DNA of 5,928 nucleotides from Bacteroidota bacterium (lineage in GTDB: Bacteria; Bacteroidota; Rhodothermia; Rhodothermales; UBA10348). Below the pieces are notes generated by a model, which was not told where the DNA came from, did not search any database, and saw only the letters and a list, made by a program, of their open reading frames with translations. The translations under genes and the position numbers were made by a program. The DNA is taken from positions 3,516-9,443 of the forward strand of contig JACZYK010000081.1 in NCBI GenBank assembly GCA_022571135.1, written 5' to 3'. Position 1 is the stretch's first letter; the number at the start of each line of letters is the position of its first letter. This document shows positions 1 to 5,928 of this stretch, in pieces.

Positions 1-874
1 AAGACAGTCGCGTGGTCTCGCGGGTGATGAGCGGGGAAGTCCTGGTGATCCAACCCACGCACTCTGAGATTGTCGCAATGACTGACATCGACCGTCGCGA
101 AATAGTGCGGCGGGGAGGAGATACGCCGAGCGCCACGGCAACGGCAATTGCAAATTCCTTCCACATCATATTCTGTCCCGCCAGAATGTACCGCCGTCCC
201 GTCTCCCCGCGCTCCATAGCCCTCAGCAGGCCATCGACGACATCGAGTACATCGACCACGTTGGTGCCTCCTCCCGGGACGAAGGGAAGACGGCCTTTGC
301 GGATTGTCTCGATGATCAGCATCGAATTCTCACCCGTTCGCCCTACGCCCATCACCAGAGACGGATTGACGATGACTGCGTCGAGGCCTTCGGCGATACC
401 TCTCTGGATCTCGAGTTCGGCGAGATGTTTCGACTCCGCGTAGCCGGTATTCATAGGCGAGGGACGCCATTCGGTTGTTTCGTCAAGACATCCTGTATCG
501 GTTTCGCTTCGCCCCAGGGCGGCTATACTCGACGTATGTACGAGACGATCGACACCGACGGACAGCGCTGCGTTGACGACATTAGCCGTTCCCTGGACGT
601 TTACCGAGTAGAGCTTGGATTTGGAACGCTTTCCTTCAAAACCCAGAAACGCAGCGCAATGATATACCCTGGAGACACCCTGAAAAGCTAGCTCGAGGCC
701 GTCTACATCCAGGATATCGGTCTCTGTCCAATCGACATGCCTGGCGGCATCGCCAAGTAGATCGAGCGTGGAGGACGCCCTCCTCAATCCCCGAACACTC
801 ACGCCTTCTTCGACGAGTCTGCGCGTTAGATTCGCTCCGAGAAATCCGGTCGTTCCCGTGACGAGTGTCTTCAT
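1..874 (-). CDS. NAD(P)-dependent extended SDR / sugar epimerase-dehydratase family protein (3' end cut by window edge)
   Basis: A minus-strand frame opens with ATG at 874-872 and stays open to position 1, giving 291 complete codons with no stop, so the C-terminus (perhaps 30-50 residues) lies outside the window. The N-terminal Rossmann motif TGTTGFLG is at residues 6-13. YHCAA follows at 71-75, VNVQGTANVV at 91-100, and the catalytic set of S116 (in HTSSIAALG), Y145 and K149 (YAESK). Also visible are NPSLVMG at 170-176 and the VDVLDVVDG stretch at 207-215, typical of the epimerase / dihydroflavonol-4-reductase-like branch. Such enzymes perform NAD(P)-dependent redox or epimerisation on nucleotide sugars, sterols or other alcohols in the cytosol; the substrate cannot be read from the sequence. 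The start codon overlaps the stop of the biotin carrier gene in an ATGA, indicating translational coupling. The family call is secure and the specific function unknown. Confidence 0.9.
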   Translation of the reverse strand, partial: MKTLVTGTTGFLGANLTRRLVEEGVSVRGLRRASSTLDLLGDAARHVDWTETDILDVDGLELAFQGVSRVYHCAAFLGFEGKRSKSKLYSVNVQGTANVVNAALSVGVDRLVHTSSIAALGRSETDTGCLDETTEWRPSPMNTGYAESKHLAELEIQRGIAEGLDAVIVNPSLVMGVGRTGENSMLIIETIRKGRLPFVPGGGTNVVDVLDVVDGLLRAMERGETGRRYILAGQNMMWKEFAIAVAVALGVSPPRRTISRRSMSVIATISECVGWITRTSPLITRETTRLS

Positions 875-1398
875 TCGGTTTCGGCAAGGCAGTCGAGTTC
901 GACGAGAAGCGATCCTTTCAGCACTGCGTCACCCGATTTCACATGAACGATCGATACGATACCTGCTCCGGGCGAACGAATCTCATTTTCCATTTTCATC
1001 GCCTCCAGGACAAGCAGAGGATCGTCCTTGGACACATGCATACCGGTTTTCGCCCAAACATTCAACACCAGACCGGGCATCGGGGCAAGGACTCTGAATT
1101 CGCGATCGGTCTCGTCGGTCGACAAACCGTATTTTTCCAGCAGTTGCCGGCGGTGGTCGACAATGTGGATCGAATGAACATCCTTCCCGACGGTTACGCG
1201 AAAATGGGTTCCGTCTACCGGAGCGAAAACGGCGGAAATGCTCCGGCCCTTGTACAAAATGGAATAAAGGCCGTCGTGCACGTGTCGAACCGACAAGTCA
1301 TTCCCCGTATCGACACCAGTCGTATCGACGATAAATGATTTGTCGCCGATATCTATCCTAATTTGTCCGTGTGATAGTTTGGAAGGAAGTTCAGCCAT
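871..1398 (-). CDS. Biotin carboxyl carrier protein (biotin/lipoyl attachment domain), acyl-CoA/pyruvate carboxylase type
   Basis: From ATG 1398 the product is 175 residues. The C-terminal third (about residues 100-171) is a biotinyl domain, with the leading APMPG at 105-109 and the biotinylation site EAMKM at 132-136, where K135 would carry biotin. It continues with the MENEI-RSPGAGIV pattern usual in this fold. The roughly 95 residues before it look like the beta-rich segment that precedes the carrier domain in alpha subunits of propionyl-CoA-type carboxylases; this is inferred by resemblance only. The protein would shuttle carboxybiotin between a biotin carboxylase and a carboxyltransferase, but neither partner is in the window. 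A TTG four codons upstream (1410) is an alternative start with no clear ribosome site, whereas ATG 1398 has AGGGG just before it at short spacing, so I prefer ATG. It is the first gene of its unit and overlaps the following epimerase gene by 4 nt. A lipoyl carrier is less likely because of the AMKM motif. Confidence 0.9.
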   Translation of the reverse strand: MAELPSKLSHGQIRIDIGDKSFIVDTTGVDTGNDLSVRHVHDGLYSILYKGRSISAVFAPVDGTHFRVTVGKDVHSIHIVDHRRQLLEKYGLSTDETDREFRVLAPMPGLVLNVWAKTGMHVSKDDPLLVLEAMKMENEIRSPGAGIVSIVHVKSGDAVLKGSLLVELDCLAETE

Positions 1399-1603
1399 AG
1401 ACCCCTGCAAGAGGCGTTTGATAAGTCTGCGAAAGATACGAACAATGGTACTTATGTCGCTCAGGAGCGATTATTTCGGGAATCCCCCGACGCTTTCTTG
1501 AACAAATCCAACGAAACACTGGTATTTTCTCGATACGCATCGGGATGACGTTTCTATACGAATTCGCGGAGAGATCGTGTTCCCGAAGAGTTGACGGTTA
1601 CTT
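1399..1603. promoter_or_regulatory. Divergent intergenic region between biotin-carrier/epimerase unit and pfkA
   Basis: These 205 nt separate two head-to-head genes, so they should hold the promoters for both. I see no convincing sigma70 pair in either direction. A TATACG hexamer at 1555-1560 faces pfkA but has no matching -35 box at 16-18 nt. On the other strand the sequence just upstream of the carrier start shows only weak matches. The region does contain a 14-bp dyad at 1457-1470, a small inverted repeat at 1476-1490 (5-bp arms TCGGG/CCCGA, 5-nt loop), and one copy of a 10-mer that recurs at the pfkA start. Regulatory function is inferred from gene orientation and these symmetries. Confidence 0.4.
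1457..1470. repeat. 14-bp dyad (6-bp arms, 2-nt centre), candidate operator
   Basis: TCGCTC-AG-GAGCGA is a perfect inverted repeat with 6-bp arms around a 2-nt centre. It lies about 60 nt upstream of the biotin-carrier start and about 135 nt upstream of pfkA. The size and compact centre suit the site of a dimeric DNA-binding protein more than an RNA hairpin, since a 2-nt loop is too tight. The symmetry is directly visible; the operator role is a guess. Confidence 0.3.
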
Positions 1604-2587
1604 ATGTCATCATTCAAAAAAATCGGCGTGTTCACGAGCGGGGGCGATGCTCCGGGCATGAACGCGTGCGTTCGTGCGGTTGTGCGCGGGGCGATCAAGC
1701 ACGACCTGAAAGTAATCGGAATCCTACGCGGATATTCCGGCATGATAGACGGAGATATGGTCGAGCTGGACGATCAATCGGTCTCGAACATTCTCCAGAC
1801 GGGAGGAACTATCCTCAAGAGTTCGCGATCCGGGAGGTTTATGACGGAAGAAGGCAGACGAGCCGCCGCGAGACAACTCCGGAAAGAGCGTATTGATGGT
1901 CTTATCGCTATCGGCGGGGACGGTACACTAAAGGGAGCCGCCATTTTCTACGAAGAGCATGAAATTCCCACGGTTGGTTGTCCCGGTACGATAGACAACG
2001 ATTTATACGGAACGGACGAGACGATCGGTTTCGATACGGCCGTCAATACGGCTATTCAAAACATTGATCGCATCAGGGATACGGCCGACGCCCACGACCG
2101 GCTTTTCCTCGTCGAAGTGATGGGTCGGGACGCCGGATATATAGCTCTTCACAGCGGACTTGGCGGGGGCGCGGAACTCGTACTTATACCCGAGACACTG
2201 ACGGAGATGGACGAGGTCAAGCGGCGCATCCATAAACTGATGAGCGCTCACGCTAGATCGTCCATCGTCGTGGTTGCGGAGGGTGACGAACTGGGAGGGG
2301 CTTCCGAGATCGCCTCAGCGATGAGAGAGGACGACAGCTTTTCAAATATCGATTTACGCGTCTGTATCCTGGGGCACATCCAGCGTGGAGGTGCACCGAC
2401 AGCGAGGGATCGTATTCTCGCCAGCCGCCTCGGCGTAGCGGCCGTTGACGCCTTGATCGAAGGGCACGCGAACGTTATGGTCGGCGTCGTGAACAACGAG
2501 ATTAAGCTTACTCCATCAAAAAATGTCTGGAGCCGAAAAAAAGCCATCAATAACGAACTGATTAGGCTTACGGAGATCCTCCACTGA
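1604..2587 (+). CDS. pfkA: ATP-dependent 6-phosphofructokinase
   Basis: This 327-residue protein, close to the roughly 320 residues usual for bacterial PfkA, phosphorylates fructose 6-phosphate to fructose 1,6-bisphosphate, the committed step of glycolysis, in the cytosol. Visible motifs are TSGGDAPGMN (11-20), IGGDGT (103-108), PGTIDND (127-133) with D131 as the catalytic base, VEVMGRDAGY (170-179) and LGHIQRGG (256-263). G107 and G128 fall where PPi-dependent enzymes carry Asp and Lys, so the sequence predicts ATP as phosphoryl donor. By hand alignment with E. coli PfkA, R166, R175, E226, R252, H258 and R261 match substrate-binding residues, and R24, R28, R75 and E191 match parts of the effector region. 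E. coli R54 and K213 appear replaced by D57 and A217. The start is ATG 1604; the ribosome site is weak (GAAGAG about 13 nt upstream). ubiE follows 68 nt downstream on the same strand. Confidence 0.97.
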   Translation: MSSFKKIGVFTSGGDAPGMNACVRAVVRGAIKHDLKVIGILRGYSGMIDGDMVELDDQSVSNILQTGGTILKSSRSGRFMTEEGRRAAARQLRKERIDGLIAIGGDGTLKGAAIFYEEHEIPTVGCPGTIDNDLYGTDETIGFDTAVNTAIQNIDRIRDTADAHDRLFLVEVMGRDAGYIALHSGLGGGAELVLIPETLTEMDEVKRRIHKLMSAHARSSIVVVAEGDELGGASEIASAMREDDSFSNIDLRVCILGHIQRGGAPTARDRILASRLGVAAVDALIEGHANVMVGVVNNEIKLTPSKNVWSRKKAINNELIRLTEILH

Positions 2588-2655
2588 GTATCGTTGACTT
2601 CCGGGACTGTAAACGATGCGTCCCTGTTGTCCGCCCACCAGAATCCTAGAAGTAG

Positions 2656-3378
2656 ATGCAGCCATCGGAAGGAAATTCTTCGAAAGGCAAGAAAGAGTTC
2701 GTTCGCGATATGTTCGACAAGATTGCTCCACGATATGATCTACTTAACCGTCTTCTCAGCGGCGGCGTCGATCAGATCTGGCGTAGGAAAGCGATTGCGC
2801 TCCTCCGGAAAACCAGGCCACGTTCAATCCTGGATGTGGCGACGGGTACCGCAGATCTCGCGATAATGGTGGCAAGACTCGATCCAGATCGGATCGTCGG
2901 TGTGGATATCGCCGAAGAAATGCTGGAGATCGGTCGTCGGAAAATTCGTCGTAAGGGTTTGTCCGACCTCATCGAACTCCGCTTCGGAGATGCTGAAAAA
3001 TTGCCCTTCTCGGACAATCAGTTCGACGCGGTTCTTGTCGGCTTCGGCGTTCGCAATTTCGAGGACCTACCCGAAGGCCTGACTCAGATGCACCGGGTTC
3101 TGAAATCCGGAGGTACGCTGATCGTACTCGAGTTCAGCCGACCCACTGCTTTTCCGATCAAACAGCTGTACGCTTTCTACGGAAGCAGGATTTTGCCACT
3201 GATCGGGAAAATAGTATCAGGGGACGAGGGCGCCTATACCTACTTACCGGACTCTATTGCCGCGTTTCCCGACGGGGAGGATTTTCTGAACGTGATGAGA
3301 TCTGTCGGCTTCTCGGGCGTTCGCCAGCACCGACTTACGTTCGGAATTGCATCAATTTATTTCGGAAAAGCCGGGTAG
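2656..3378 (+). CDS. ubiE: Demethylmenaquinone / quinone C-methyltransferase, UbiE/MenG family
   Basis: This 240-residue class I SAM-dependent methyltransferase adds the ring methyl group in the last step of menaquinone synthesis, and the equivalent C-methylation in ubiquinone synthesis where that quinone is made. Evidence includes the N-terminal family block FVRDMFDKIAPRYDLLN (15-31), continuing as LLSGGVDQIW (33-42), where the first signature's usual His is Asp. The SAM motif ILDVATGTADLAI is at 58-70, with the acidic VGVDIAEEML at 81-90, GDAEKLPF at 111-118, FGVRNFED at 130-137 and the second signature RVLKSGG at 147-153. AYTYLPDSIAAFP (193-205) is also typical of the family, and the length is normal. 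ATG 2656 is chosen because the family block starts soon after it; there is only a weak purine-rich site (TAGAAG). It follows pfkA by 68 nt and could share its transcript. Menaquinone as the product is inferred; no other quinone genes are present to settle it. Confidence 0.95.
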   Translation: MQPSEGNSSKGKKEFVRDMFDKIAPRYDLLNRLLSGGVDQIWRRKAIALLRKTRPRSILDVATGTADLAIMVARLDPDRIVGVDIAEEMLEIGRRKIRRKGLSDLIELRFGDAEKLPFSDNQFDAVLVGFGVRNFEDLPEGLTQMHRVLKSGGTLIVLEFSRPTAFPIKQLYAFYGSRILPLIGKIVSGDEGAYTYLPDSIAAFPDGEDFLNVMRSVGFSGVRQHRLTFGIASIYFGKAG

Positions 3379-3413
3379 GAGCCAGGAGTACCGAGCCAGA
3401 TTCTGTGGTTGGG

Positions 3414-3833
3414 TCAGTCCCTGTATTTGACTAGGCAGCATTCGTTCACGTCGCCCCGGGTTCGGAACTCGACGCGGTCCATCAGCCTTCGCATGATGTG
3501 TACGCCAAGACCACCCGCTCTTCTGGACCTGGCGTATTCGATCAGATTTAGTTCTGAAAAGTCTTTCTCGTCAAAGGCCCTGCCGTGGTCGCGGATCCGC
3601 ACTGTCAGCTTGTCCTTGGAAATAATAATTGCTATATCGACAGCATGTTTTCCTTCGCCGGCGTATGCATGTTCGATAACATTTGTACAGGCTTCGTCCA
3701 CGGCGATTTTCATGTGCTCAACGACGGAGGCGGAAAAGTTCGCAGCCGCTGCGTGCTTTGACACGAATTGACGAACCTCCTCGAGATAGCGCGTCGAACT
3801 CGGGATGGTCAATGTATGTTCGGTAAGGGCCAA
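3414..3833 (-). CDS. Anti-sigma factor serine/threonine kinase, RsbW/SpoIIAB-like (HATPase_c_2)
   Basis: This 139-residue single-domain GHKL ATPase would bind a target such as a sigma factor and phosphorylate its STAS antagonist on serine. The N box is EACTNVIEHAY (47-57) with E47 and N51 positioned for Mg-ATP binding. The G1 box is DHGRAFD (82-88) and the G2 glycine-rich lid is GGLGVHIMRRLMD (107-119). Length matches RsbW-type proteins, and there are no membrane segments. The start is unusual: no ATG exists between the upstream in-frame TAG (3890-3888) and M41, which lies inside the fold, so TTG 3833 is the best candidate. It has only a distant GGCAGG about 12 nt upstream, and a second TTG seven codons in is possible. 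It follows the STAS gene by 54 nt in the same reading frame and converges on ubiE. No sigma factor gene follows it, so its controlled partner is not identified. Confidence 0.92.
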   Translation of the reverse strand: MALTEHTLTIPSSTRYLEEVRQFVSKHAAAANFSASVVEHMKIAVDEACTNVIEHAYAGEGKHAVDIAIIISKDKLTVRIRDHGRAFDEKDFSELNLIEYARSRRAGGLGVHIMRRLMDRVEFRTRGDVNECCLVKYRD

Positions 3834-3887
3834 GGTGTTAAAATGCCTGCCGAGCCGGGTGGTTTGGGAAGTACAAATGCAATTCTT

Positions 3888-4250
3888 CTACTGTTTTTCG
3901 ACCGGTGCCTGAAATTTCGACACTGCCTGTTCCTCTGTATCCACGATATCGAACAGCATCGGAAATCCGAGCAGATCGAAGACGTTGTACACCTTCGGTT
4001 GAAGAGCAGCGATCTTGATGTCGCCTCCGTTGTCACGTACGTCCTCGATGTAGGCCATGAAGACGCCCAGGCCTGCACTTGAGATGTACGTCAGATTACT
4101 GCCGTTGATTAGGATGCGATGACAATTATCCGTCTGACATTTCTGTATGGCCGCTTCCAACTCTGCCGCGGTATGGGCATCCAGTTCCCCGTTCAAGTCG
4201 AGAATCCGTATGTCCTCTTTCGTTCTGAATCCGACTGAAAAATTACTCAT
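3888..4250 (-). CDS. Anti-sigma factor antagonist (STAS domain), SpoIIAA/RsbV-like
   Basis: This 120-residue single STAS domain fits the 100-120 residues usual for anti-anti-sigma factors. The beta-strand opening LDLNGELDAHTAAELEAAI is at 17-35, and the phosphorylation loop YISSAGLGVF at 55-64. By alignment with the DS(S/T)GLG loop of SpoIIAA and RsbV, S58 is the phospho-acceptor; the preceding Asp is Ser here, a variant common among STAS proteins. When unphosphorylated it would bind the anti-sigma kinase and release that kinase's target. I chose ATG 4250 over an upstream in-frame ATG at 4316, because the 22 extra residues are basic, unlike the family, and the canonical fold starts just after MSNFSVGF. 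An A/G-rich stretch (GAAAAG) lies close upstream of 4250. It sits between the phosphatase gene (87 nt upstream) and the kinase gene (54 nt downstream). Confidence 0.93.
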   Translation of the reverse strand: MSNFSVGFRTKEDIRILDLNGELDAHTAAELEAAIQKCQTDNCHRILINGSNLTYISSAGLGVFMAYIEDVRDNGGDIKIAALQPKVYNVFDLLGFPMLFDIVDTEEQAVSKFQAPVEKQ

Positions 4251-4337
4251 ATCACTTTTCGTGCCTCTGGTAATGATTGACGGTCTAATCGAGCGCCTGA
4301 AACCGCGCCCATCCACGTAAGCTACAAAGATTCATCG

Positions 4338-5928
4338 TTAACTGGATTGCTCTAAAACGATCGCTGGTTCTGTCACGTTTCCGATTTCTATGCCGTGCCA
4401 CTTGATAATAATTAGCGTCATATCATCGTCATATTCCTTGTCCTTGAGGAACGATTGAAGATCCTTCAGAACTGCGTCATGGATTTCTGAGGCATCTTCG
4501 TGTCGGTTGTCAGACAATGTCTTCGTAAGTCGATCGTATCCGTACTCCTCACCACCGGCGTCGCGGCTTTCAACGACCCCATCGGTGTAGAGAGCGAAGA
4601 CATCTCCCGGCTGAAGCGATACGGTTTCTTCAACAAGGCTCTCCCTGAAGAGCTCTCCCCGGTCGAGTCCGAGGCCAATTCCGGGCGTTCGCAGGTACCT
4701 TGTCTCGCCGGTCTGGCTGATCAGGGCAGCCGGACAGTGACCCGCCCTGGCGAGTACAAATTGTTCATCCCGAACATCGATGATTCCATAGATGACCGAT
4801 ATGAACACATTGCGATCGAGGCTCTCGGCCAGAGCCATATTGGCGTGCCACAGAAACTCGCGCGGTGTAGCCGCGAGGCGGCTGACCGAGTGGAATATGC
4901 CCTGCATCTTTGCCATATAGAATGCTGCGGATGTGCCCTTGCCGGACACGTCTCCGATGATGATGCCGAGACGATTTTCGTCCAGACGGGTGAAGTCATA
5001 GTAGTCGCCGCCAACTTCCTGTGCCGAGACGCTCGAGGCGTGAACGGACAGACCCGGTAGGGACGGTATCTTCTGTGGAAGAAGTTTTTTCTGAACCTCA
5101 CGTGCAATACTCAACTCGCGGGAGAGCCGCTCTTTTTCTACCTGTTGTTCGAAGAGTCTGGCGTTATCAATAGCAACGGCTGCCTGCGCTGCAAAAATGC
5201 CGATCGTCTCGATATCGTCACGCTCGAATCCCTGAACGACCTCTTTTGCCGCGAAGAGAACTCCCAGGACCTCATTTCTGACCAGAAGAGGGGTAATCAA
5301 CAGGCTGCCCAGACCGTCTCCCAGTTTGGCATGGACGCGACGGTCGGCGGGCGCGTGGTCGAGCAAAAGATGTTTCCTGGATTGCAGAACTTCCTCGAAC
5401 AGGGCCTGGCAATCGACCCGGGCGTTAACCTGTTCCAGATCGATCTTATATGAGGAGACCAGCCTGGGGCGTAGCGACCCGCTCTGAAAATCGGGCACCG
5501 CGAGCCACGAGACGTGAGCTGATCCGGCCTCCACGGGTGCTGAAGCGATGGTGGCATACAGATTTTCCGAATCGAAGACCTGTCCGATGAGGTGAGCGAG
5601 CGAGTGCATCGTAGCTCTTTCACCGGCTCGCTGCTCATACTCGCTGGAGGTGGGCAGATGGAAAAGTAGAGACAGAAATGCCGTCGTGCAGTACAGGATA
5701 CCGAAGATGATAGCCTGCGTAGTGAACAGCGCAATCGGCTGGGAATAGTGCTCCATAAAACTGTAGCCGCCCGGTATCAACAATGAACTGAAAACGCCGA
5801 GACCCATTACTCCTATGAACAGGAACAGGATCACACCGACCAGCAACGACAGCCCGATCGTGGCCATCTTCTCTTTGAAAGAAATAAACACTATCCAGGA
5901 GAGCCTGAAAGAATTGACCGTCATAAAG
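4338..5928 (-). CDS. Membrane-anchored GAF-PP2C (SpoIIE/RsbU-type) serine phosphatase, possibly 5'-partial
   Basis: From ATG 5924 the product is 528 residues, but the frame is open to the window edge and only 4 nt precede this ATG, so the true start may lie outside. Two hydrophobic segments (about 22-50 and 62-90) predict a membrane anchor. A GAF-like sensory domain follows (about 106-257) with the usual LLITPLLVRNEVLGVLFAA pattern, then a charged, probably coiled helix (257-283), ending in the REVQKKLLP typical of RsbU-type phosphatases. The PP2C domain spans 284-510, with metal-ligand motifs GGDYYD (305-310), GDVSGKG (324-330), AGH (394-396), YTDGVVE (446-452) and DDDMTL (499-504), all intact. 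It should dephosphorylate the phospho-STAS protein encoded next, in response to a signal sensed through the GAF or membrane part; the ligand is unknown. The stretch MTVNSFRLSWIVFISFKEKM reads like a cytoplasmic loop of a longer multi-pass protein, which favours truncation by the window edge. It is first in order among the three partner-switch genes. Confidence 0.92.
   Translation of the reverse strand, partial: FMTVNSFRLSWIVFISFKEKMATIGLSLLVGVILFLFIGVMGLGVFSSLLIPGGYSFMEHYSQPIALFTTQAIIFGILYCTTAFLSLLFHLPTSSEYEQRAGERATMHSLAHLIGQVFDSENLYATIASAPVEAGSAHVSWLAVPDFQSGSLRPRLVSSYKIDLEQVNARVDCQALFEEVLQSRKHLLLDHAPADRRVHAKLGDGLGSLLITPLLVRNEVLGVLFAAKEVVQGFERDDIETIGIFAAQAAVAIDNARLFEQQVEKERLSRELSIAREVQKKLLPQKIPSLPGLSVHASSVSAQEVGGDYYDFTRLDENRLGIIIGDVSGKGTSAAFYMAKMQGIFHSVSRLAATPREFLWHANMALAESLDRNVFISVIYGIIDVRDEQFVLARAGHCPAALISQTGETRYLRTPGIGLGLDRGELFRESLVEETVSLQPGDVFALYTDGVVESRDAGGEEYGYDRLTKTLSDNRHEDASEIHDAVLKDLQSFLKDKEYDDDMTLIIIKWHGIEIGNVTEPAIVLEQSS

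Noticed and set aside
12..443. Plus-strand 143-codon open frame at the left edge
   Set aside because: It is antisense to the epimerase, whose minus-strand frame has clear SDR motifs; the plus-strand translation is Ser/Thr/Pro/Arg-rich shadow sequence.
865..1338. Plus-strand 157-codon open frame opposite the biotin carrier
   Set aside because: It mirrors the carrier gene, which has an unambiguous AMKM biotinylation motif on the minus strand.
1498..1528. TTGAAC ... TATTTT as a pfkA promoter
   Set aside because: Spacing is 19 nt and the -10 match is poor.
2594..2622. TTGACT as a -35 box for an internal ubiE promoter
   Set aside because: No -10-like hexamer at 16-18 nt spacing.
2603..2624. GGGAC...GTCCC inverted repeat after pfkA as a terminator
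   Set aside because: Only 5-bp arms with a 12-nt loop and no following T-run.
3391..3413. Imperfect hairpin (CCGAGCCA/TGGTTGGG, 7-nt loop) between the convergent ubiE and anti-sigma kinase stops as a bidirectional terminator
   Set aside because: One mismatch and one G-U pair in an 8-bp stem, and no T-run on either side; the position is suggestive but the structure is too weak.
4500..5060. Plus-strand 186-codon open frame opposite the phosphatase
   Set aside because: It lies entirely antisense to the conserved PP2C domain and its translation shows no recognisable family pattern.

Overview
The window reads as an ordinary, gene-dense bacterial chromosome segment of moderate GC (judged by eye). 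It holds seven genes and no sign of mobile elements, CRISPR arrays or RNA genes. The organism cannot be fixed from 5.9 kb. An ATP-type phosphofructokinase beside a UbiE/MenG-type quinone methyltransferase, weak Shine-Dalgarno signals, and a SpoIIE phosphatase/STAS/HATPase partner-switching set would suit a free-living, possibly marine member of the Bacteroidota-Rhodothermota-Balneolota (FCB) side of the tree. That placement is inference.

Left block, minus strand, 1-1398: a two-gene unit encodes a biotin carboxyl carrier protein and then an extended short-chain dehydrogenase/epimerase. The two overlap by 4 nt (ATGA). The epimerase runs off the left edge. A divergent intergenic region (1399-1603) separates this unit from the plus-strand block and carries a 14-bp dyad and a 10-bp direct repeat.

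Centre block, plus strand, 1604-3378: 6-phosphofructokinase (pfkA), then a demethylmenaquinone/quinone C-methyltransferase (ubiE/menG) after a 68-nt gap. They may be co-transcribed but belong to different pathways, glycolysis and respiratory quinone synthesis.

Right block, minus strand, 3414-5928: three genes in transcription order. First is a membrane-anchored GAF-PP2C (SpoIIE/RsbU-type) phosphatase that reaches the right edge, then an anti-sigma-factor antagonist (STAS, SpoIIAA/RsbV-like), then an anti-sigma serine kinase (HATPase, RsbW/SpoIIAB-like). This is the complete switching core of a partner-switching pathway: the phosphatase dephosphorylates the STAS protein, which then sequesters the kinase and frees its target. 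No sigma factor is visible, so the target is unknown. The block converges on ubiE with only 35 nt between stop codons.

Nothing here is clearly an undescribed system. The points most worth a second look are the orphan partner switch, the stand-alone biotin carrier coupled to an epimerase, the TTG start of the anti-sigma kinase, and the dyad between the divergent operons.
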